Origin: an uncultured Clostridia bacterium
Lineage (GTDB): Bacteria > Bacillota > Clostridia > Christensenellales > Borkfalkiaceae
Direction: 5' to 3'
NCBI GenBank assembly: GCA_947627665.1
Contig: CANQWX010000019.1
Span: forward strand, 1 to 37,971
Length of the DNA stretch: 37,971 nt
Shown here piece by piece: positions 1 through 8,743 of this stretch (position 1 is the first letter of the stretch; each line of letters begins with the position of its first letter). Below the pieces are notes generated by a model. That model had not been told where the DNA came from. It saw nothing but the letters and a program-made list of their open reading frames with translations, and made no database searches. The position numbers and the translations under genes were made by a program.

Positions 1-76
1 CCTTTTAGGGAAAGTGGCGCGAAGCGCCGAAAGGGTTTCCGAAAACCCCTCAGTCACTCACTACGTTCGTGACAGC
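1..76. repeat. Intergenic direct repeat, copy 1
   Basis: This 76-bp unit is repeated exactly at 172-247. It contains a short hairpin (GGCGC-GAA-GCGCC) and a second inverted pair formed by GTCAC and GTGAC near its right end. Open frames run through it but only translate the repeat. It resembles the dispersed palindromic repeats seen between genes in many gut Firmicutes (from memory, not searched). The unit may extend left of the window. Confidence 0.85.
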
Positions 77-171
77 TCCCCTGCGAGGGGCGCCAAGATG
101 CGGCAAATTGGGTGCGCTGCCGCAGGGGAACCCTGCTCCGCGCAGCGGGATCAGAAAAACACCTTGCTGTC

Positions 172-247
172 CCTTTTAGGGAAAGTGGCGCGAAGCGCCG
201 AAAGGGTTTCCGAAAACCCCTCAGTCACTCACTACGTTCGTGACAGC
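172..247. repeat. Intergenic direct repeat, copy 2
   Basis: Exact second copy of the 76-bp unit at 1-76, offset by 171 bp. The sequence after it differs from that after copy 1: copy 1 is followed by a small GC-rich palindrome (CCCCTGCGAGGGG), and copy 2 by a hairpin with an ACACGGG/CCCGTGT stem near 253-272. The shared unit is therefore the mobile or amplified part and the flanks are not. Confidence 0.85.
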
Positions 248-664
248 TTTCTCACACGGGTAGAACCCCGTGTTCGGTCACCGTTCGCGCGGCAAATGCG
301 CTCACTCATGTCGCATTGTGCCAACGATTATCAATCGTTGGCAGAAGGCAATGCTCCACCTACAGGGGCGCCGAGTATTATACTGTCATTTCGACCAAGC
401 CGCACATTCTTTTCGTCATTTCGACCGAAGCCGAAGGCGGAGTGGAGAAATCTCAACCTTACTAAAATGCGGTAGAGATGTTTACTTCGTCGCTACGCTC
501 CTCGTGCCGCGCTTAGAGAAACAGAACGGCGCGCGGGGCGACTTCGGCTGACGCCTCCGCTCAACATGACGTGATTTTATTGCCCACCCCCTTGATCCCC
601 CTCCGCAGGAGGGGGTACCCTCTCCCTGTCCCCCTGCAAGGGCGCTAAGATAACTTCTCCCCTT
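248..664. other. Intergenic repeat mosaic upstream of the HAD gene
   Basis: I see no convincing gene here. A partial element beginning GTCATTTCGACC occurs twice, at 385-402 and 415-459; the second copy is fuller. At 597-615 an 8-bp GC-only stem (CCCCCTCC/GGAGGGGG) with a GCA loop is followed by C-rich sequence up to the HAD start codon. No clear promoter or Shine-Dalgarno site for the HAD gene is visible. The stretch reads as several different intergenic repeat families stacked together. Confidence 0.6.
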
Positions 665-1339
665 ATGAAAGACATTTTTTTGCTCGATATGGACGATACG
701 CTGCTCGACTTCCCTAAGGCGGAACGGGCGGCGCTTTTTCAGACTCTCTCCTCCTTCGGCATCGAGGCGGACGGGCATGTCCTTGCGCGCTACCACGCGA
801 TCAACGACGCCCTCTGGAAAGCGCTCGAACGGGGGGAGATCGCCCGCGAAAGACTGAAAGTGCAGCGCTTTTGCACCCTCTTTTCCGAGCTTGGGATCGA
901 GGCGGACGCGCCCGCCGTTTCCGCCGCCTATTTTTCCAACATGGAGGAATGCTGTTATCCGTTCGCGGGCGTGCACGGCTTTCTGCGCGCGCTCTGCAGG
1001 GCGGGACGGGTCTACCTCTGCACCAACGGCGGGGCGAAGATCCAGCGCCGCCACATCGCCCTTGCGGGGTTTGGACCCTATTTCGCGGACGTATTCATCT
1101 CCGAGGAAGTGGGTGCGGACAAGCCGTCGCAGGCGTTCGCAGACTATGCCGCGGCGCACATCGGGGGGTATCTTCCCGCCCGCGCCGTCTATCTCGGCGA
1201 CAGCCTCACCTCTGACAAGGGCTGCGCCGACGCGATGTCCGCGGACTTCGTGCTGTTCGCCCCGCGCGGGATCCCCGCGTCCTTTTGCGGGGCGGCGGCG
1301 GAGAACTACGGGCAGGCGCTCTCGCTCATGCTTCGCTGA
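665..1339 (+). CDS. HAD-superfamily phosphatase, YjjG/YfnB-like
   Basis: A 224-residue soluble protein with all four HAD motifs: D8-x-D10-x-T12 (nucleophile and acid/base), T120-N121 (motif II), K153 (motif III) and G178-D179 with D184 (motif IV, Mg binding). The cap segment around residues 43-70 and the ISEEVGADKP block match the YjjG/YfnB family, which dephosphorylates nucleoside monophosphates, including non-canonical pyrimidines, as a housecleaning activity. That substrate is inferred from family. It is cytoplasmic, with no signal peptide. No ribosome binding site precedes ATG 665; the upstream sequence is C-rich repeat DNA. The last 14 bases overlap the end of the convergent glycosyltransferase gene. 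Confidence 0.88.
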   Translation: MKDIFLLDMDDTLLDFPKAERAALFQTLSSFGIEADGHVLARYHAINDALWKALERGEIARERLKVQRFCTLFSELGIEADAPAVSAAYFSNMEECCYPFAGVHGFLRALCRAGRVYLCTNGGAKIQRRHIALAGFGPYFADVFISEEVGADKPSQAFADYAAAHIGGYLPARAVYLGDSLTSDKGCADAMSADFVLFAPRGIPASFCGAAAENYGQALSLMLR

Positions 1340-2390
1340 AAAAACGGCGGTTATAGACGACGGAGGGGTCCCCGGGAGCAAGCTCCTCCGTTTTTTGATG
1401 GAAAAATTTCGCCCGCTCTCTGTCCCCGAGAAAGTAGAAACAGCGCACAAGCCCGAGATAGGGGAAGAGGGCGCGGCAGGCAGGCTCCTCGAGGTCACCC
1501 TCTTCGGCGTGGTCGCGGCAGACGAGCGCGCCCTCGTACCAGACAGCGGCCTCCCGCCACTTCTTCTCCTGCGCGAACAGCCGCGCGAGCATGCACAGCA
1601 CGGAGGCACGCGGCTCGCCGTAGCGGAAACTGCGCAGAAGGGCGAGAAAGGCGTTCTCGCGGTCCCCGCGCGCCTCGTACACGAGCGCAAGCGTCTTGCA
1701 CGCCTCGATCTTGTTCACATACCAGCCCTCCCCGCGGAGCATCTCGCCGAGCACCGCCTCCGCCTCCGTATACAGCCCGTTATAGTACAGCTCCTTGCCG
1801 TAGTAGCACAGCTCCCGCGCGCCGAGGGGCTGTTCTTTTGCCCATTTTTGGAAGATGTGCAGGTTCCTCGCCCCGCGCGGCTTGTTGCTCCCGAGATGGA
1901 GCACGCGGAACCCGTACCGCACGGTCTTGCCCCGCGGCGGGATACATTCGTGGACGCGTCCCTGCCACACAAAGCCCGCCTCCCGCCGCAGCAGCCGCTC
2001 CCGATAAAAGGTGAAAGCGGGCGTGCCGCCGCTCCCCGCGATGTCGTAGGGACACATCACCATGTCGGGCCGCTCGTTTCCGAGCAGTTCTTTCAGCGCG
2101 GGAAAGAGCGCGGCGCTCTCGGGCGGGATGACGTCGTCCGCGTCCAGCCAGAGCAGATAGTCCCCCGTCCCCTTGGAGAAGGCGAAATTGCGCGCCGCCG
2201 CAAAGTCGTCCGTCCACGGGAAGGAGTACACATGGGCGCCATAGGCCCGCGCGATCTTCTCCGTGCCGTCCGAAGAGCCTGTGTCCGCGATCACGATCTC
2301 GTCCACGAGGGGAGCGATCCCCCCAAGACAGCGCGCCAGCACCTCTTCCTCATCCTTTACGATCATACAAAGCGAGATCTTCGTTTCCAT
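1326..2390 (-). CDS. Family 2 glycosyltransferase with C-terminal helical repeats
   Basis: The N-terminal GT-A domain begins with the typical ISLCMIVKDEE strand, has the ADTGSSDGT nucleotide-binding loop near residues 36-43, and the metal-binding D83-x-D85 in WLDADD. The C-terminal half (about 210-354) is helical and TPR-like, as in the SunS-like/TPR glycosyltransferases of Firmicutes, which transfer sugars to peptides, proteins or surface glycans. The acceptor here is unknown. I chose the ATG at 2388-2390 because homologues start just before ISLCMIVKDEE. An in-frame ATG at 2399 and a GTG at 2459 would add 3 or 23 residues, and none of the three has a clear ribosome binding site. It is transcribed away from the glycan operon and ends tail to tail with the HAD gene. 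Confidence 0.85.
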   Translation of the reverse strand: METKISLCMIVKDEEEVLARCLGGIAPLVDEIVIADTGSSDGTEKIARAYGAHVYSFPWTDDFAAARNFAFSKGTGDYLLWLDADDVIPPESAALFPALKELLGNERPDMVMCPYDIAGSGGTPAFTFYRERLLRREAGFVWQGRVHECIPPRGKTVRYGFRVLHLGSNKPRGARNLHIFQKWAKEQPLGARELCYYGKELYYNGLYTEAEAVLGEMLRGEGWYVNKIEACKTLALVYEARGDRENAFLALLRSFRYGEPRASVLCMLARLFAQEKKWREAAVWYEGALVCRDHAEEGDLEEPACRALFPYLGLVRCFYFLGDRERAKFFHQKTEELAPGDPSVVYNRRFFSEA

Positions 2391-2543
2391 TTGGTGCATG
2401 TTATGCGGCGGCAGAAAGGGAGGTTCCGCGGGAGGGGAGAGGGGATGAAAAAATTTCACAAAGCTGCGCGCGAACGCCCCGCCCCGCGCCGCCCCGCTCT
2501 GCGCCCGCCGCGCCGCCTGCCGCCGAATGGGGTGAACAAAAGG

Positions 2544-2572
2544 TTGAATTTTTAACGAATTTTCAATATATT
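2544..2572 (+). promoter_or_regulatory. Candidate upstream promoter of the glycan operon
   Basis: TTGAAT at 2544-2549 and TATATT at 2567-2572 with a 17-bp spacer in AT-rich DNA. It is a weaker match than the promoter at 2625 and could be a second start for the same operon. Confidence 0.4.
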
Positions 2573-2624
2573 ATAGCCAAAAGGGCAAATTATATGGACA
2601 ATATTCTCTTTTTACAGGTCAACA

Positions 2625-2653
2625 TTGACTTTGGACGGGGATTATCGTATAGT
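2625..2653 (+). promoter_or_regulatory. Main candidate promoter of the glycan operon
   Basis: TTGACT at 2625-2630 and TATAGT at 2648-2653 with the ideal 17-bp spacer. Transcription would start near 2660, giving a leader of roughly 85 nt before the GH35 start codon. No other comparably strong promoter was noticed between here and the terminator at 23051, which supports a single long transcript. Confidence 0.68.
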
Positions 2654-2743
2654 ATGGCAAAAGAACAAATTTTGTGAAAAAATAACAAAGTGTGGCATGA
2701 CGGCGGCTCTATCAGATCGTGCGACGCAAAGGCGGTTACACCG

Positions 2744-5275
2744 ATGAGCGACCAAAAAACCGTAAAACTGACCAAGGAAGGCATCTCGATCGGCGGGAGA
2801 TACGAGGTGCTTTTGTGCGCGTCTTTATTTTATTTCCGTCTTCCGCGCGCGGTGTGGAAGGACAGGATCGCCAAGCTGAAGAAGCTCGGCTACAACTGCG
2901 TGGACGTGTATTTCCCGTGGAATTATCACGAGAGGGCGGACGGCTCGTTCGACTTTACGGGCGAGCGGGACATCGCTTTCTTCCTCGGCGAACTCAAGGC
3001 GGCGGGGCTGTATGTCGTCGCGCGCCCCGGGCCGTATATCTGCTCGGAGTGGAGCGGCGGCGGTCTGCCTGCCCGCATCCTCGAATCGGGCATGCCCATC
3101 CGCTGTGCGGACGAGGGATATCTTGCCGAAGTGAAGCGCTGGTACGGCGCCGTGCTCAAAGAGCTATCTCCCTTTGCCTATGGCAAGGGCGGACCCATTG
3201 TGCTGCTCCAGCTCGAAAACGAGCTTGACTTTTTCGACTGTCCCGACCCGCAGGCGTACATCTCTGCGCTCTGCCGCATGGCGGAGGGCTACTGCGAGGG
3301 CGTGCCGCGCTTCTGCTGTGCGGGACAATACAGCCTTGCACGCGCGGGTGCGGGAAGCTGTGAGGGGATAGAGGGCACCTTGAACTGCTATCCCGAGAGC
3401 CTCGACCCCACCTTCGACGCGGAGCTGCAGGGCTATGCCTTCCGCTTTGCGGAGGCGGGCAAGCCTCTCCTCGTTTCGGAGACCAACCGCGACCACTTCC
3501 TGTTGCGCAGGGAACTCTCCTGCGGCGCGAAGCTGCTCGGCGCATATAATCAAGTGGCGGGGAACAACTTCGACCACTTCGAGGCGATCAACAACTGGGG
3601 GACGCCCGATTCCTTCATCACGTCGGTGTACGATTTCGAGTCCATGATCGACGCGGCGGGGAATTTCCGCGCCGAGGCGGAGGAAGCGGTGCTCTTTTCC
3701 GCCTTTTTGCGCACGGTGGGGCAGGCGATCGGCGGGGCGCTCCCCGCGCGGGAAACGGTGCTTCCCTCCCGCTGCGGTTTTCCCACCGTAGAAGGGGGGC
3801 TTAGAGTGCTGTCCCTGTCGGGCGGCGGCTCTGCCGTCTGCGTTCCCGCGTTCTCGCAGGGGGGCGGGATCGAATTTACATATCACGGCGTTTGCGTCAA
3901 GGCGGAAGTACGTCCGCAGCAGGCGCCCTTCTTCCTCTTCGGATGGAACATGAAGGATCGCGGCATCCCCGCGGTCCTCACGCAGGCAAACTGTGAACCG
4001 CTGTATGCGGACGCCCATTCCCTCGTCTTTTATGCGGAGGGGACGCCCTGCGTCGGGCTTGACTTCGGCGAGGGGGAGATCGTCCTCGGAAAGGACGCCC
4101 TCGTCCATGGGGTGGAAGTCCGCTTTGTGGGACGGAGCGAGGCGCTCTCGCTGCTCACGGGGGGAGAACCTCCGTGCGAAAAGCCGTATACGGCGGAGGA
4201 AGTGACGGGATTTTCCGAAGCCTCCCTTCCCGCGCGCAGGACGGTAACGGCGGAAGCGGGCGTTTCCTTCGACGCCCTCGGCATCACGGAAGGGCTTGCG
4301 GAATACGAGGTGGAAACGGCGGGCAGAGAACTCTTCATCGAGCACCCCTGCGACATGCTGCGCGTGACGGAAGGCGGCGTGCGCGGGCAGACCCTCTTTG
4401 CCGACGGGCGGGACGTGATCCTTCCCGCCGCGAAGGACGGCAAGTATCTCGTGGAGATCGAAAAGTGGGGGAACTGCAATTTCGACGATCCGCAATCTCC
4501 CGCATTGCGCACCGCGGGCAAGAAGGGGGCGCTCTCCTTCGGCGCGGCGGTGACGGAAAAGGTGAACCGCTGCGATTTCAGCCTGCTCGATACCTTCGGC
4601 GCGGAAGAGATCTCCTTAGAACAGGGGATCCCCGTCCGCATCGGGATCAATAAGTGGAACAGCACGCGCAAGCCCGTCAACTGCGCGTACACGCTGCGGG
4701 CGGAGCGCCGCGCGGAGCGGCTCCTTCTCAAAACGACGGAGGCCTGCGAGGTCGCCGTCTATGTGGACGGACGGAAGGCGGGCGTGTGCGATTTCGGCAC
4801 GTTCGAGCTGACGGACTTCTTCCGCAAGGGGGAAACGCGGACGCTCACCGTCGTCTACCGCAAACTTGTCTGGACGCAGGATTGCGGTTCTCTCCGCCTC
4901 CTGCATGTCGATCCCATTGCGCCCAAGCGGGTGCGCGTGCGCACCGCCGCGGAACTGACCGCGATGAAGAGGCAGGGGGGCGCCGTTTCCCTTCCCCTGC
5001 GGCCCGTCGGCGAGAAGGCGCTGTGTATCCGCCTTTCCTTCCCGCGGGAGGGGTATCTCAGGTTCGTGGGCAAAGACGTCAAGCTCACCTGCGTCGCGGG
5101 CGGCAGGGTGGTCGGAAGATGTCTGGTCGGCTGGCGGGACGCGCCCCGTCTGGAGGGCGGCGCGGAAGAACTTCTTTACATCTGCCCGTCGTGGAACGGC
5201 ACCGCCTATCTTCTGGCGGAAGCGCTCGGCGGGGATGCCTGTTTGGAACGGGTGGAGATGTTGACGGTACGGTGA
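2744..5275 (+). CDS. GH35 beta-galactosidase, cytoplasmic
   Basis: An 843-residue protein with the GH35 signature. A PWNYHE motif and an RPGPYICSEW strand lie in the N-terminal TIM barrel, followed by GGPIVLLQLENE, in which E160 is the expected acid/base. E246 in PLLVSETN is the likely nucleophile. After the barrel (to about residue 340) come beta-sandwich domains typical of long GH35 enzymes. There is no signal peptide, so it should act inside the cell on imported galacto-oligosaccharides, releasing non-reducing-end beta-galactose. I chose ATG 2744 because AAAGGCGG lies just upstream; the frame stays open back to GTG 2690 without support. It is first gene of the operon, directly before the ABC importer genes, a common arrangement for import-then-hydrolyse systems. 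Confidence 0.88.
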   Translation: MSDQKTVKLTKEGISIGGRYEVLLCASLFYFRLPRAVWKDRIAKLKKLGYNCVDVYFPWNYHERADGSFDFTGERDIAFFLGELKAAGLYVVARPGPYICSEWSGGGLPARILESGMPIRCADEGYLAEVKRWYGAVLKELSPFAYGKGGPIVLLQLENELDFFDCPDPQAYISALCRMAEGYCEGVPRFCCAGQYSLARAGAGSCEGIEGTLNCYPESLDPTFDAELQGYAFRFAEAGKPLLVSETNRDHFLLRRELSCGAKLLGAYNQVAGNNFDHFEAINNWGTPDSFITSVYDFESMIDAAGNFRAEAEEAVLFSAFLRTVGQAIGGALPARETVLPSRCGFPTVEGGLRVLSLSGGGSAVCVPAFSQGGGIEFTYHGVCVKAEVRPQQAPFFLFGWNMKDRGIPAVLTQANCEPLYADAHSLVFYAEGTPCVGLDFGEGEIVLGKDALVHGVEVRFVGRSEALSLLTGGEPPCEKPYTAEEVTGFSEASLPARRTVTAEAGVSFDALGITEGLAEYEVETAGRELFIEHPCDMLRVTEGGVRGQTLFADGRDVILPAAKDGKYLVEIEKWGNCNFDDPQSPALRTAGKKGALSFGAAVTEKVNRCDFSLLDTFGAEEISLEQGIPVRIGINKWNSTRKPVNCAYTLRAERRAERLLLKTTEACEVAVYVDGRKAGVCDFGTFELTDFFRKGETRTLTVVYRKLVWTQDCGSLRLLHVDPIAPKRVRVRTAAELTAMKRQGGAVSLPLRPVGEKALCIRLSFPREGYLRFVGKDVKLTCVAGGRVVGRCLVGWRDAPRLEGGAEELLYICPSWNGTAYLLAEALGGDACLERVEMLTVR

Positions 5276-5320
5276 TCTCGGGGGAACCCGAAACAATAGA
5301 ATTTTTATAAGGAGGATGTT

Positions 5321-6745
5321 ATGAAAAAGACAAAATGGATAGCTGTCGCCGCTGCTGCGGTGATGGCTGCAACGGCAATGGGCACCCTGGCGGGCTGCGG
5401 CGGAGACCCCGCATACACGATCAACGTGTTCCTGCTTGCCAACAACCATGAGAGCCAGTTCTATGATGCCTATTTTGCGCACATGGAAGAAGAGCTTGCG
5501 GAAGAGGGGTACAACTACACCATCAACTTCGACTTCGAGCAAGAAAGCAACTATTACGACAGGCTCGGCGGCATGATCATCCGCGACGAAGCGCCGGACA
5601 TTTTCTACGTCCGTCCCAACGAACTTCTGCAGTACAAGGATGAGATCACCTCGTTGGAGAGCTATCTCAACGGCGCAGGCAGGGAGATCGTCGAAGTGGA
5701 CAAAGTCAACAAGACCGCGCTCGACATGTACCGCTTCAACCCCGAAACGGGTGCGCTCGGCAATGAGGAAGATGACATCTATGCCTTCCCCAAGGATCTC
5801 TCCACCCAACAGCTCGGCTACAACATAACGCTCCTGAAAAAGTTTGAGCAGGAGATCAAAGCGGCGGGCTGCGAGATGCCTTACGAAAAGGATTTCAGCC
5901 AGGGCACCTATACCTGGGAACAGTACAAGAAGATCTGCGATATCATTGCCAATTCCCCCAACAAGGGCGGCAATGAATACGCCAGCGACGTTCCCTCCAT
6001 CGAGGTGCTTGTGCACTCCTATGGCGGCGAGCTGATCGACCTTTCGGAGGGCAGAGAGAAGGGCAAAGTCGCCGCGATCGACACCGAAGATACGGCTCTC
6101 CGCAAGGCCATCAAGTACCAGTCGGAACTCATCGATAGCGGCGCTGCCAACTATTTGGGCGCCACCTACGCCAACTTCACCGCGGGCAGAGTCTGCTTCT
6201 ACGGTCTTGTCGGTTCGTGGGAGATCGCCGACTATAACGACCACCTCGGCAAGGGGAATTGGGGCGTGATGCCTTGGCCCACCGTTTCGGGCGGCACCGA
6301 TTGGCAGGGAGTGATCACATCTGCCGGTTATGTCGTTTCCAAGAGCTGCGCGGAGAACGCGGAGAACCCCGAAAAGGGCGACATCGCAAAGCGTATTGCG
6401 ATCTCCTTCATGAGTTCCTATGCACAGAACCAGCTTGTCAGGAACGAGCAGATCTCCCTGCCTCTTCTGACCGATATGGCGTCCAGCTACCGCGATCCTG
6501 CCAACAACAGCATCTATTCGCCCGACTCGCGCGGGTATTTCCTTGACGTCGTGGACGGCACCCACGGCTTCCTTCCCGCGAAGTACTCGACCTACGACAG
6601 CGACTGGCTGAAGAGCCTGGACGACGCGCTCGAGGCGATCTGGAAAGAGGGTGCGGGCAAGGCCCTTGCCAAGTACAACGGCACCAATTGGAACGAAGTC
6701 GGCAGCGCGATGCAACAGAAATACGATCTGAGCAAGGCGAAGTGA
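5321..6745 (+). CDS. Sugar ABC transporter substrate-binding lipoprotein
   Basis: A 474-residue extracellular solute-binding protein of the family 1 carbohydrate type. Residues 1-26 form a lipoprotein signal peptide with the lipobox LAGC (C26 lipidated). The mature part starts with a short strand (YTINVFLLANN) and carries the mixed alpha/beta fold typical of oligosaccharide binders, with many aromatic residues that could stack on sugar rings. It has a perfect AAGGAGG ribosome binding site just upstream. It sits 45 nt after the GH35 gene and directly before two permease genes, so it should capture the oligosaccharides made by the surface hydrolases of the same operon. The ligand is inferred from context to be a beta-galactan fragment. 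Confidence 0.92.
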   Translation: MKKTKWIAVAAAAVMAATAMGTLAGCGGDPAYTINVFLLANNHESQFYDAYFAHMEEELAEEGYNYTINFDFEQESNYYDRLGGMIIRDEAPDIFYVRPNELLQYKDEITSLESYLNGAGREIVEVDKVNKTALDMYRFNPETGALGNEEDDIYAFPKDLSTQQLGYNITLLKKFEQEIKAAGCEMPYEKDFSQGTYTWEQYKKICDIIANSPNKGGNEYASDVPSIEVLVHSYGGELIDLSEGREKGKVAAIDTEDTALRKAIKYQSELIDSGAANYLGATYANFTAGRVCFYGLVGSWEIADYNDHLGKGNWGVMPWPTVSGGTDWQGVITSAGYVVSKSCAENAENPEKGDIAKRIAISFMSSYAQNQLVRNEQISLPLLTDMASSYRDPANNSIYSPDSRGYFLDVVDGTHGFLPAKYSTYDSDWLKSLDDALEAIWKEGAGKALAKYNGTNWNEVGSAMQQKYDLSKAK

Positions 6746-6763
6746 TCTTAGCGGGAGAAAATT

Positions 6764-7759
6764 ATGGAAAGTAACATCATCGAACAAGAAACCGTCGATA
6801 CGGCTTCTCCGATGAGCGCGGAGGCGGTAGCGGCCCCGGCGGGGACGGCGAAAAAGCCCAACAAGAGCTTGAGCCACGCCCTGCAACGCCAGGAAAACCT
6901 GATCGGTTGGCTCTACATATCCCCGATGGTCATCGGGATCCTCGTGTTCACGGCGATCCCTCTCGTCATGTCCATCATGGCGATGTTCTACCAGTGGGAC
7001 GGTCTGCACAGTCTGTTCGAATCCAAGCCCGTGGGGTTCCAATGGTTCCAATCCATCTTCGGCGGGCTGGACTCTGCCTCGTATTGGAGGTCGTTCGGCA
7101 ACACCCTCATCTTTGCGGTCCAGCTGCCGGTCTGCCTCATTGTCGGCTTCTTCCTTGCCGTGGCGATGAACCGCGACATGAAGGGCGTGCAGGCGTTCCG
7201 CGTCATCTACTACCTCCCCGGCGTCATGAGCGTCGTCGCGGTCTCCATCGTATGGCAAAACCTGTTTACCTACGGCGGCACCATCGACCAGATCTATCAG
7301 AAACTGGGGGGAGGGGAGAGCCTTCTTCTGCTCTCCTCGCGCGGCGGCATCGCGTTCACCGTCAACCTGCTCCTCGTATGGAAGGGGGTCGGTTATACCA
7401 CACTGATGTTTATCGCAGGTCTGCAATCCGTTTCGCCCGACCAGATCGAGGCGGCGAAGATCGACGGCGCCAACAGCTGGACCATTCTCATGAAGATCAC
7501 GCTGCCCGCCCTCTATCCCACCATCTTCTATCTGTTCGTCACGGGCCTCATGGGTTCGTTGCAGATGTTCAATGAACCGTACATCCTGCTCGGCGACGGC
7601 AATCCCGACGGCATGACGACGGTCGGATTCGTGTATTACTTCTTCGGGCAGAAGAACCTCGGGCTTGCCTCCGTGGGCGCATGGGTGTTGGCATTCTTTA
7701 TCTTCATCATCACGGCAGTGCAGATGTTCGTCGACAAACGGAAAAGGGAGGCGGAATGA
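6764..7759 (+). CDS. Sugar ABC transporter permease, MalF/UgpA type
   Basis: A 331-residue integral membrane protein. A hydrophilic N-terminal tail of about 45 residues precedes the first helix (LIGWLYISPMVIGILVF), and about six membrane segments follow in total. The EAA loop near residues 228-252 (IEAAKIDGANSW followed by KITLPAL) is the docking site for the ATPase. Family knowledge places it as the first of two permeases for oligosaccharide import. It starts 18 nt after the binding-protein gene behind a GGGAG site and overlaps the next permease gene by 4 nt (ATGA), indicating coupled translation. Confidence 0.93.
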   Translation: MESNIIEQETVDTASPMSAEAVAAPAGTAKKPNKSLSHALQRQENLIGWLYISPMVIGILVFTAIPLVMSIMAMFYQWDGLHSLFESKPVGFQWFQSIFGGLDSASYWRSFGNTLIFAVQLPVCLIVGFFLAVAMNRDMKGVQAFRVIYYLPGVMSVVAVSIVWQNLFTYGGTIDQIYQKLGGGESLLLLSSRGGIAFTVNLLLVWKGVGYTTLMFIAGLQSVSPDQIEAAKIDGANSWTILMKITLPALYPTIFYLFVTGLMGSLQMFNEPYILLGDGNPDGMTTVGFVYYFFGQKNLGLASVGAWVLAFFIFIITAVQMFVDKRKREAE

Positions 7760-8706
7760 TCATGGAAGACCTCGAAAACGTAAATGTCCTCGAAAACGCA
7801 GGACAGGAAAACCAAGTCCCCGCCCAAGCGGAGCCTGCCCGCGAGCTGTCGCCCAAGAAGCCCATTCCCACCAAGAAGATCGTGGACATCGTGCTCATCG
7901 TGGTGCTTTCGCTCGGGTCGGTGCTCATGCTCCTTCCCTTCCTTTGGATGGTGCTCGCCACCTTGAAGGACCACACGGAGATCTATACCACCTTCTTCCC
8001 GCATAAATGGACGCTGGAAAGCTACAAGGCGATGTGGGACGGCTGCAACGCCCTGATGAAAGGCGGTATCATCCGCGGCTTCGGCAACAGCATTCTGACG
8101 ACCGTACCCGTCGTCATCGTACAGATCATCGTTTCCGCGTTCGCGGCCTATGCGTTTGCGAAGCTGCGCTTCTTCGGAAAGAACATCGTATTCCTGCTCA
8201 TGCTCGGCACGATGATGATCCCGTTCTCGGTCATCATGTTGCCGCAGGCTTGGTTGTACGGCGAAATGAACCTCACGAACGGTCCTCTCGCCGTCATCAT
8301 CCCCAAGTTCTTCGGCTCGATCTCCACGGTGTTCTTCCTGCGGCAATTCTTCTACGGCATTCCCGACAGCATCACCGAGGCGGCACGCCTCGACGGCGCA
8401 GGTTATACCCGCACCTTCCTCTCTGTGCTGCTGCCCCTCGTGATGCCCGCCATTGCCACGCAGGCGATCCTGTCGTTCATCGGTAACTGGAACGACTTCC
8501 TCGGCCCGTTGCTCTTCATCGGCGACCGTAACTGGCTCACGTTGCCTCTTCTTGTCAACCGTCTGAGCGGTTCCGGCGGCTCCACCCGCGAGATCCCGCG
8601 CGTTCTTGCGGCGTCGCTCATCTCGTTGGTGCCCATCATCATCGTGTTCGCGGCGTTCCAGAAGAAGATCATCGGCTCCATCGTGTTCTCCGCCGTCAAG
8701 GGTTGA
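7756..8706 (+). CDS. Sugar ABC transporter permease, MalG type
   Basis: A 316-residue partner permease. After a polar N-terminal tail (about 35 residues) come six predicted helices, the first being VLIVVLSLGSVLMLLPFLWM. The EAA loop reads ITEAARLDGAGYTRTF followed by LLPLVMPAI. ATG 7756 overlaps the upstream stop codon; ATG 7762 is an equally possible start, 10 nt after GGGAGG. No ATP-binding subunit is encoded nearby. In Firmicutes such CUT1 importers commonly borrow a shared MsmK-like ATPase encoded elsewhere, which is the likely situation here. Confidence 0.92.
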   Translation: MIMEDLENVNVLENAGQENQVPAQAEPARELSPKKPIPTKKIVDIVLIVVLSLGSVLMLLPFLWMVLATLKDHTEIYTTFFPHKWTLESYKAMWDGCNALMKGGIIRGFGNSILTTVPVVIVQIIVSAFAAYAFAKLRFFGKNIVFLLMLGTMMIPFSVIMLPQAWLYGEMNLTNGPLAVIIPKFFGSISTVFFLRQFFYGIPDSITEAARLDGAGYTRTFLSVLLPLVMPAIATQAILSFIGNWNDFLGPLLFIGDRNWLTLPLLVNRLSGSGGSTREIPRVLAASLISLVPIIIVFAAFQKKIIGSIVFSAVKG

Positions 8707-8743
8707 TTCGGGAGAACGGACTTAATCAAGAGGTGAAAAATCT

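Larger units (their letters stand above)
2391..2743. other. Divergent intergenic region with promoters
   Basis: This stretch separates the leftward glycosyltransferase from the rightward glycan operon. Its first half is GC-rich. From about 2530 it becomes AT-rich and holds two candidate rightward sigma-A promoters, annotated separately. A TATAAT reads on the minus strand at 2570-2575 and could serve the glycosyltransferase, but I see no good -35 partner for it. No further gene is apparent. Confidence 0.6.

Noticed and set aside
14-475. Open frame of about 150 codons across the repeats, upstream of the HAD gene
   Set aside because: It translates the duplicated 76-bp repeat twice, giving the same peptide segment, has no ribosome binding site and no protein-like composition.
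891-2555. 554-codon plus-strand frame opposite the glycosyltransferase
   Set aside because: It overlaps the HAD gene and lies antisense to a glycosyltransferase with intact motifs; its composition is Arg/Pro-rich shadow.
4616-7426. 936-codon open frame on the minus strand spanning GH35, binding protein and permease
   Set aside because: It crosses three clear plus-strand genes and their ribosome binding sites and shows no family features.
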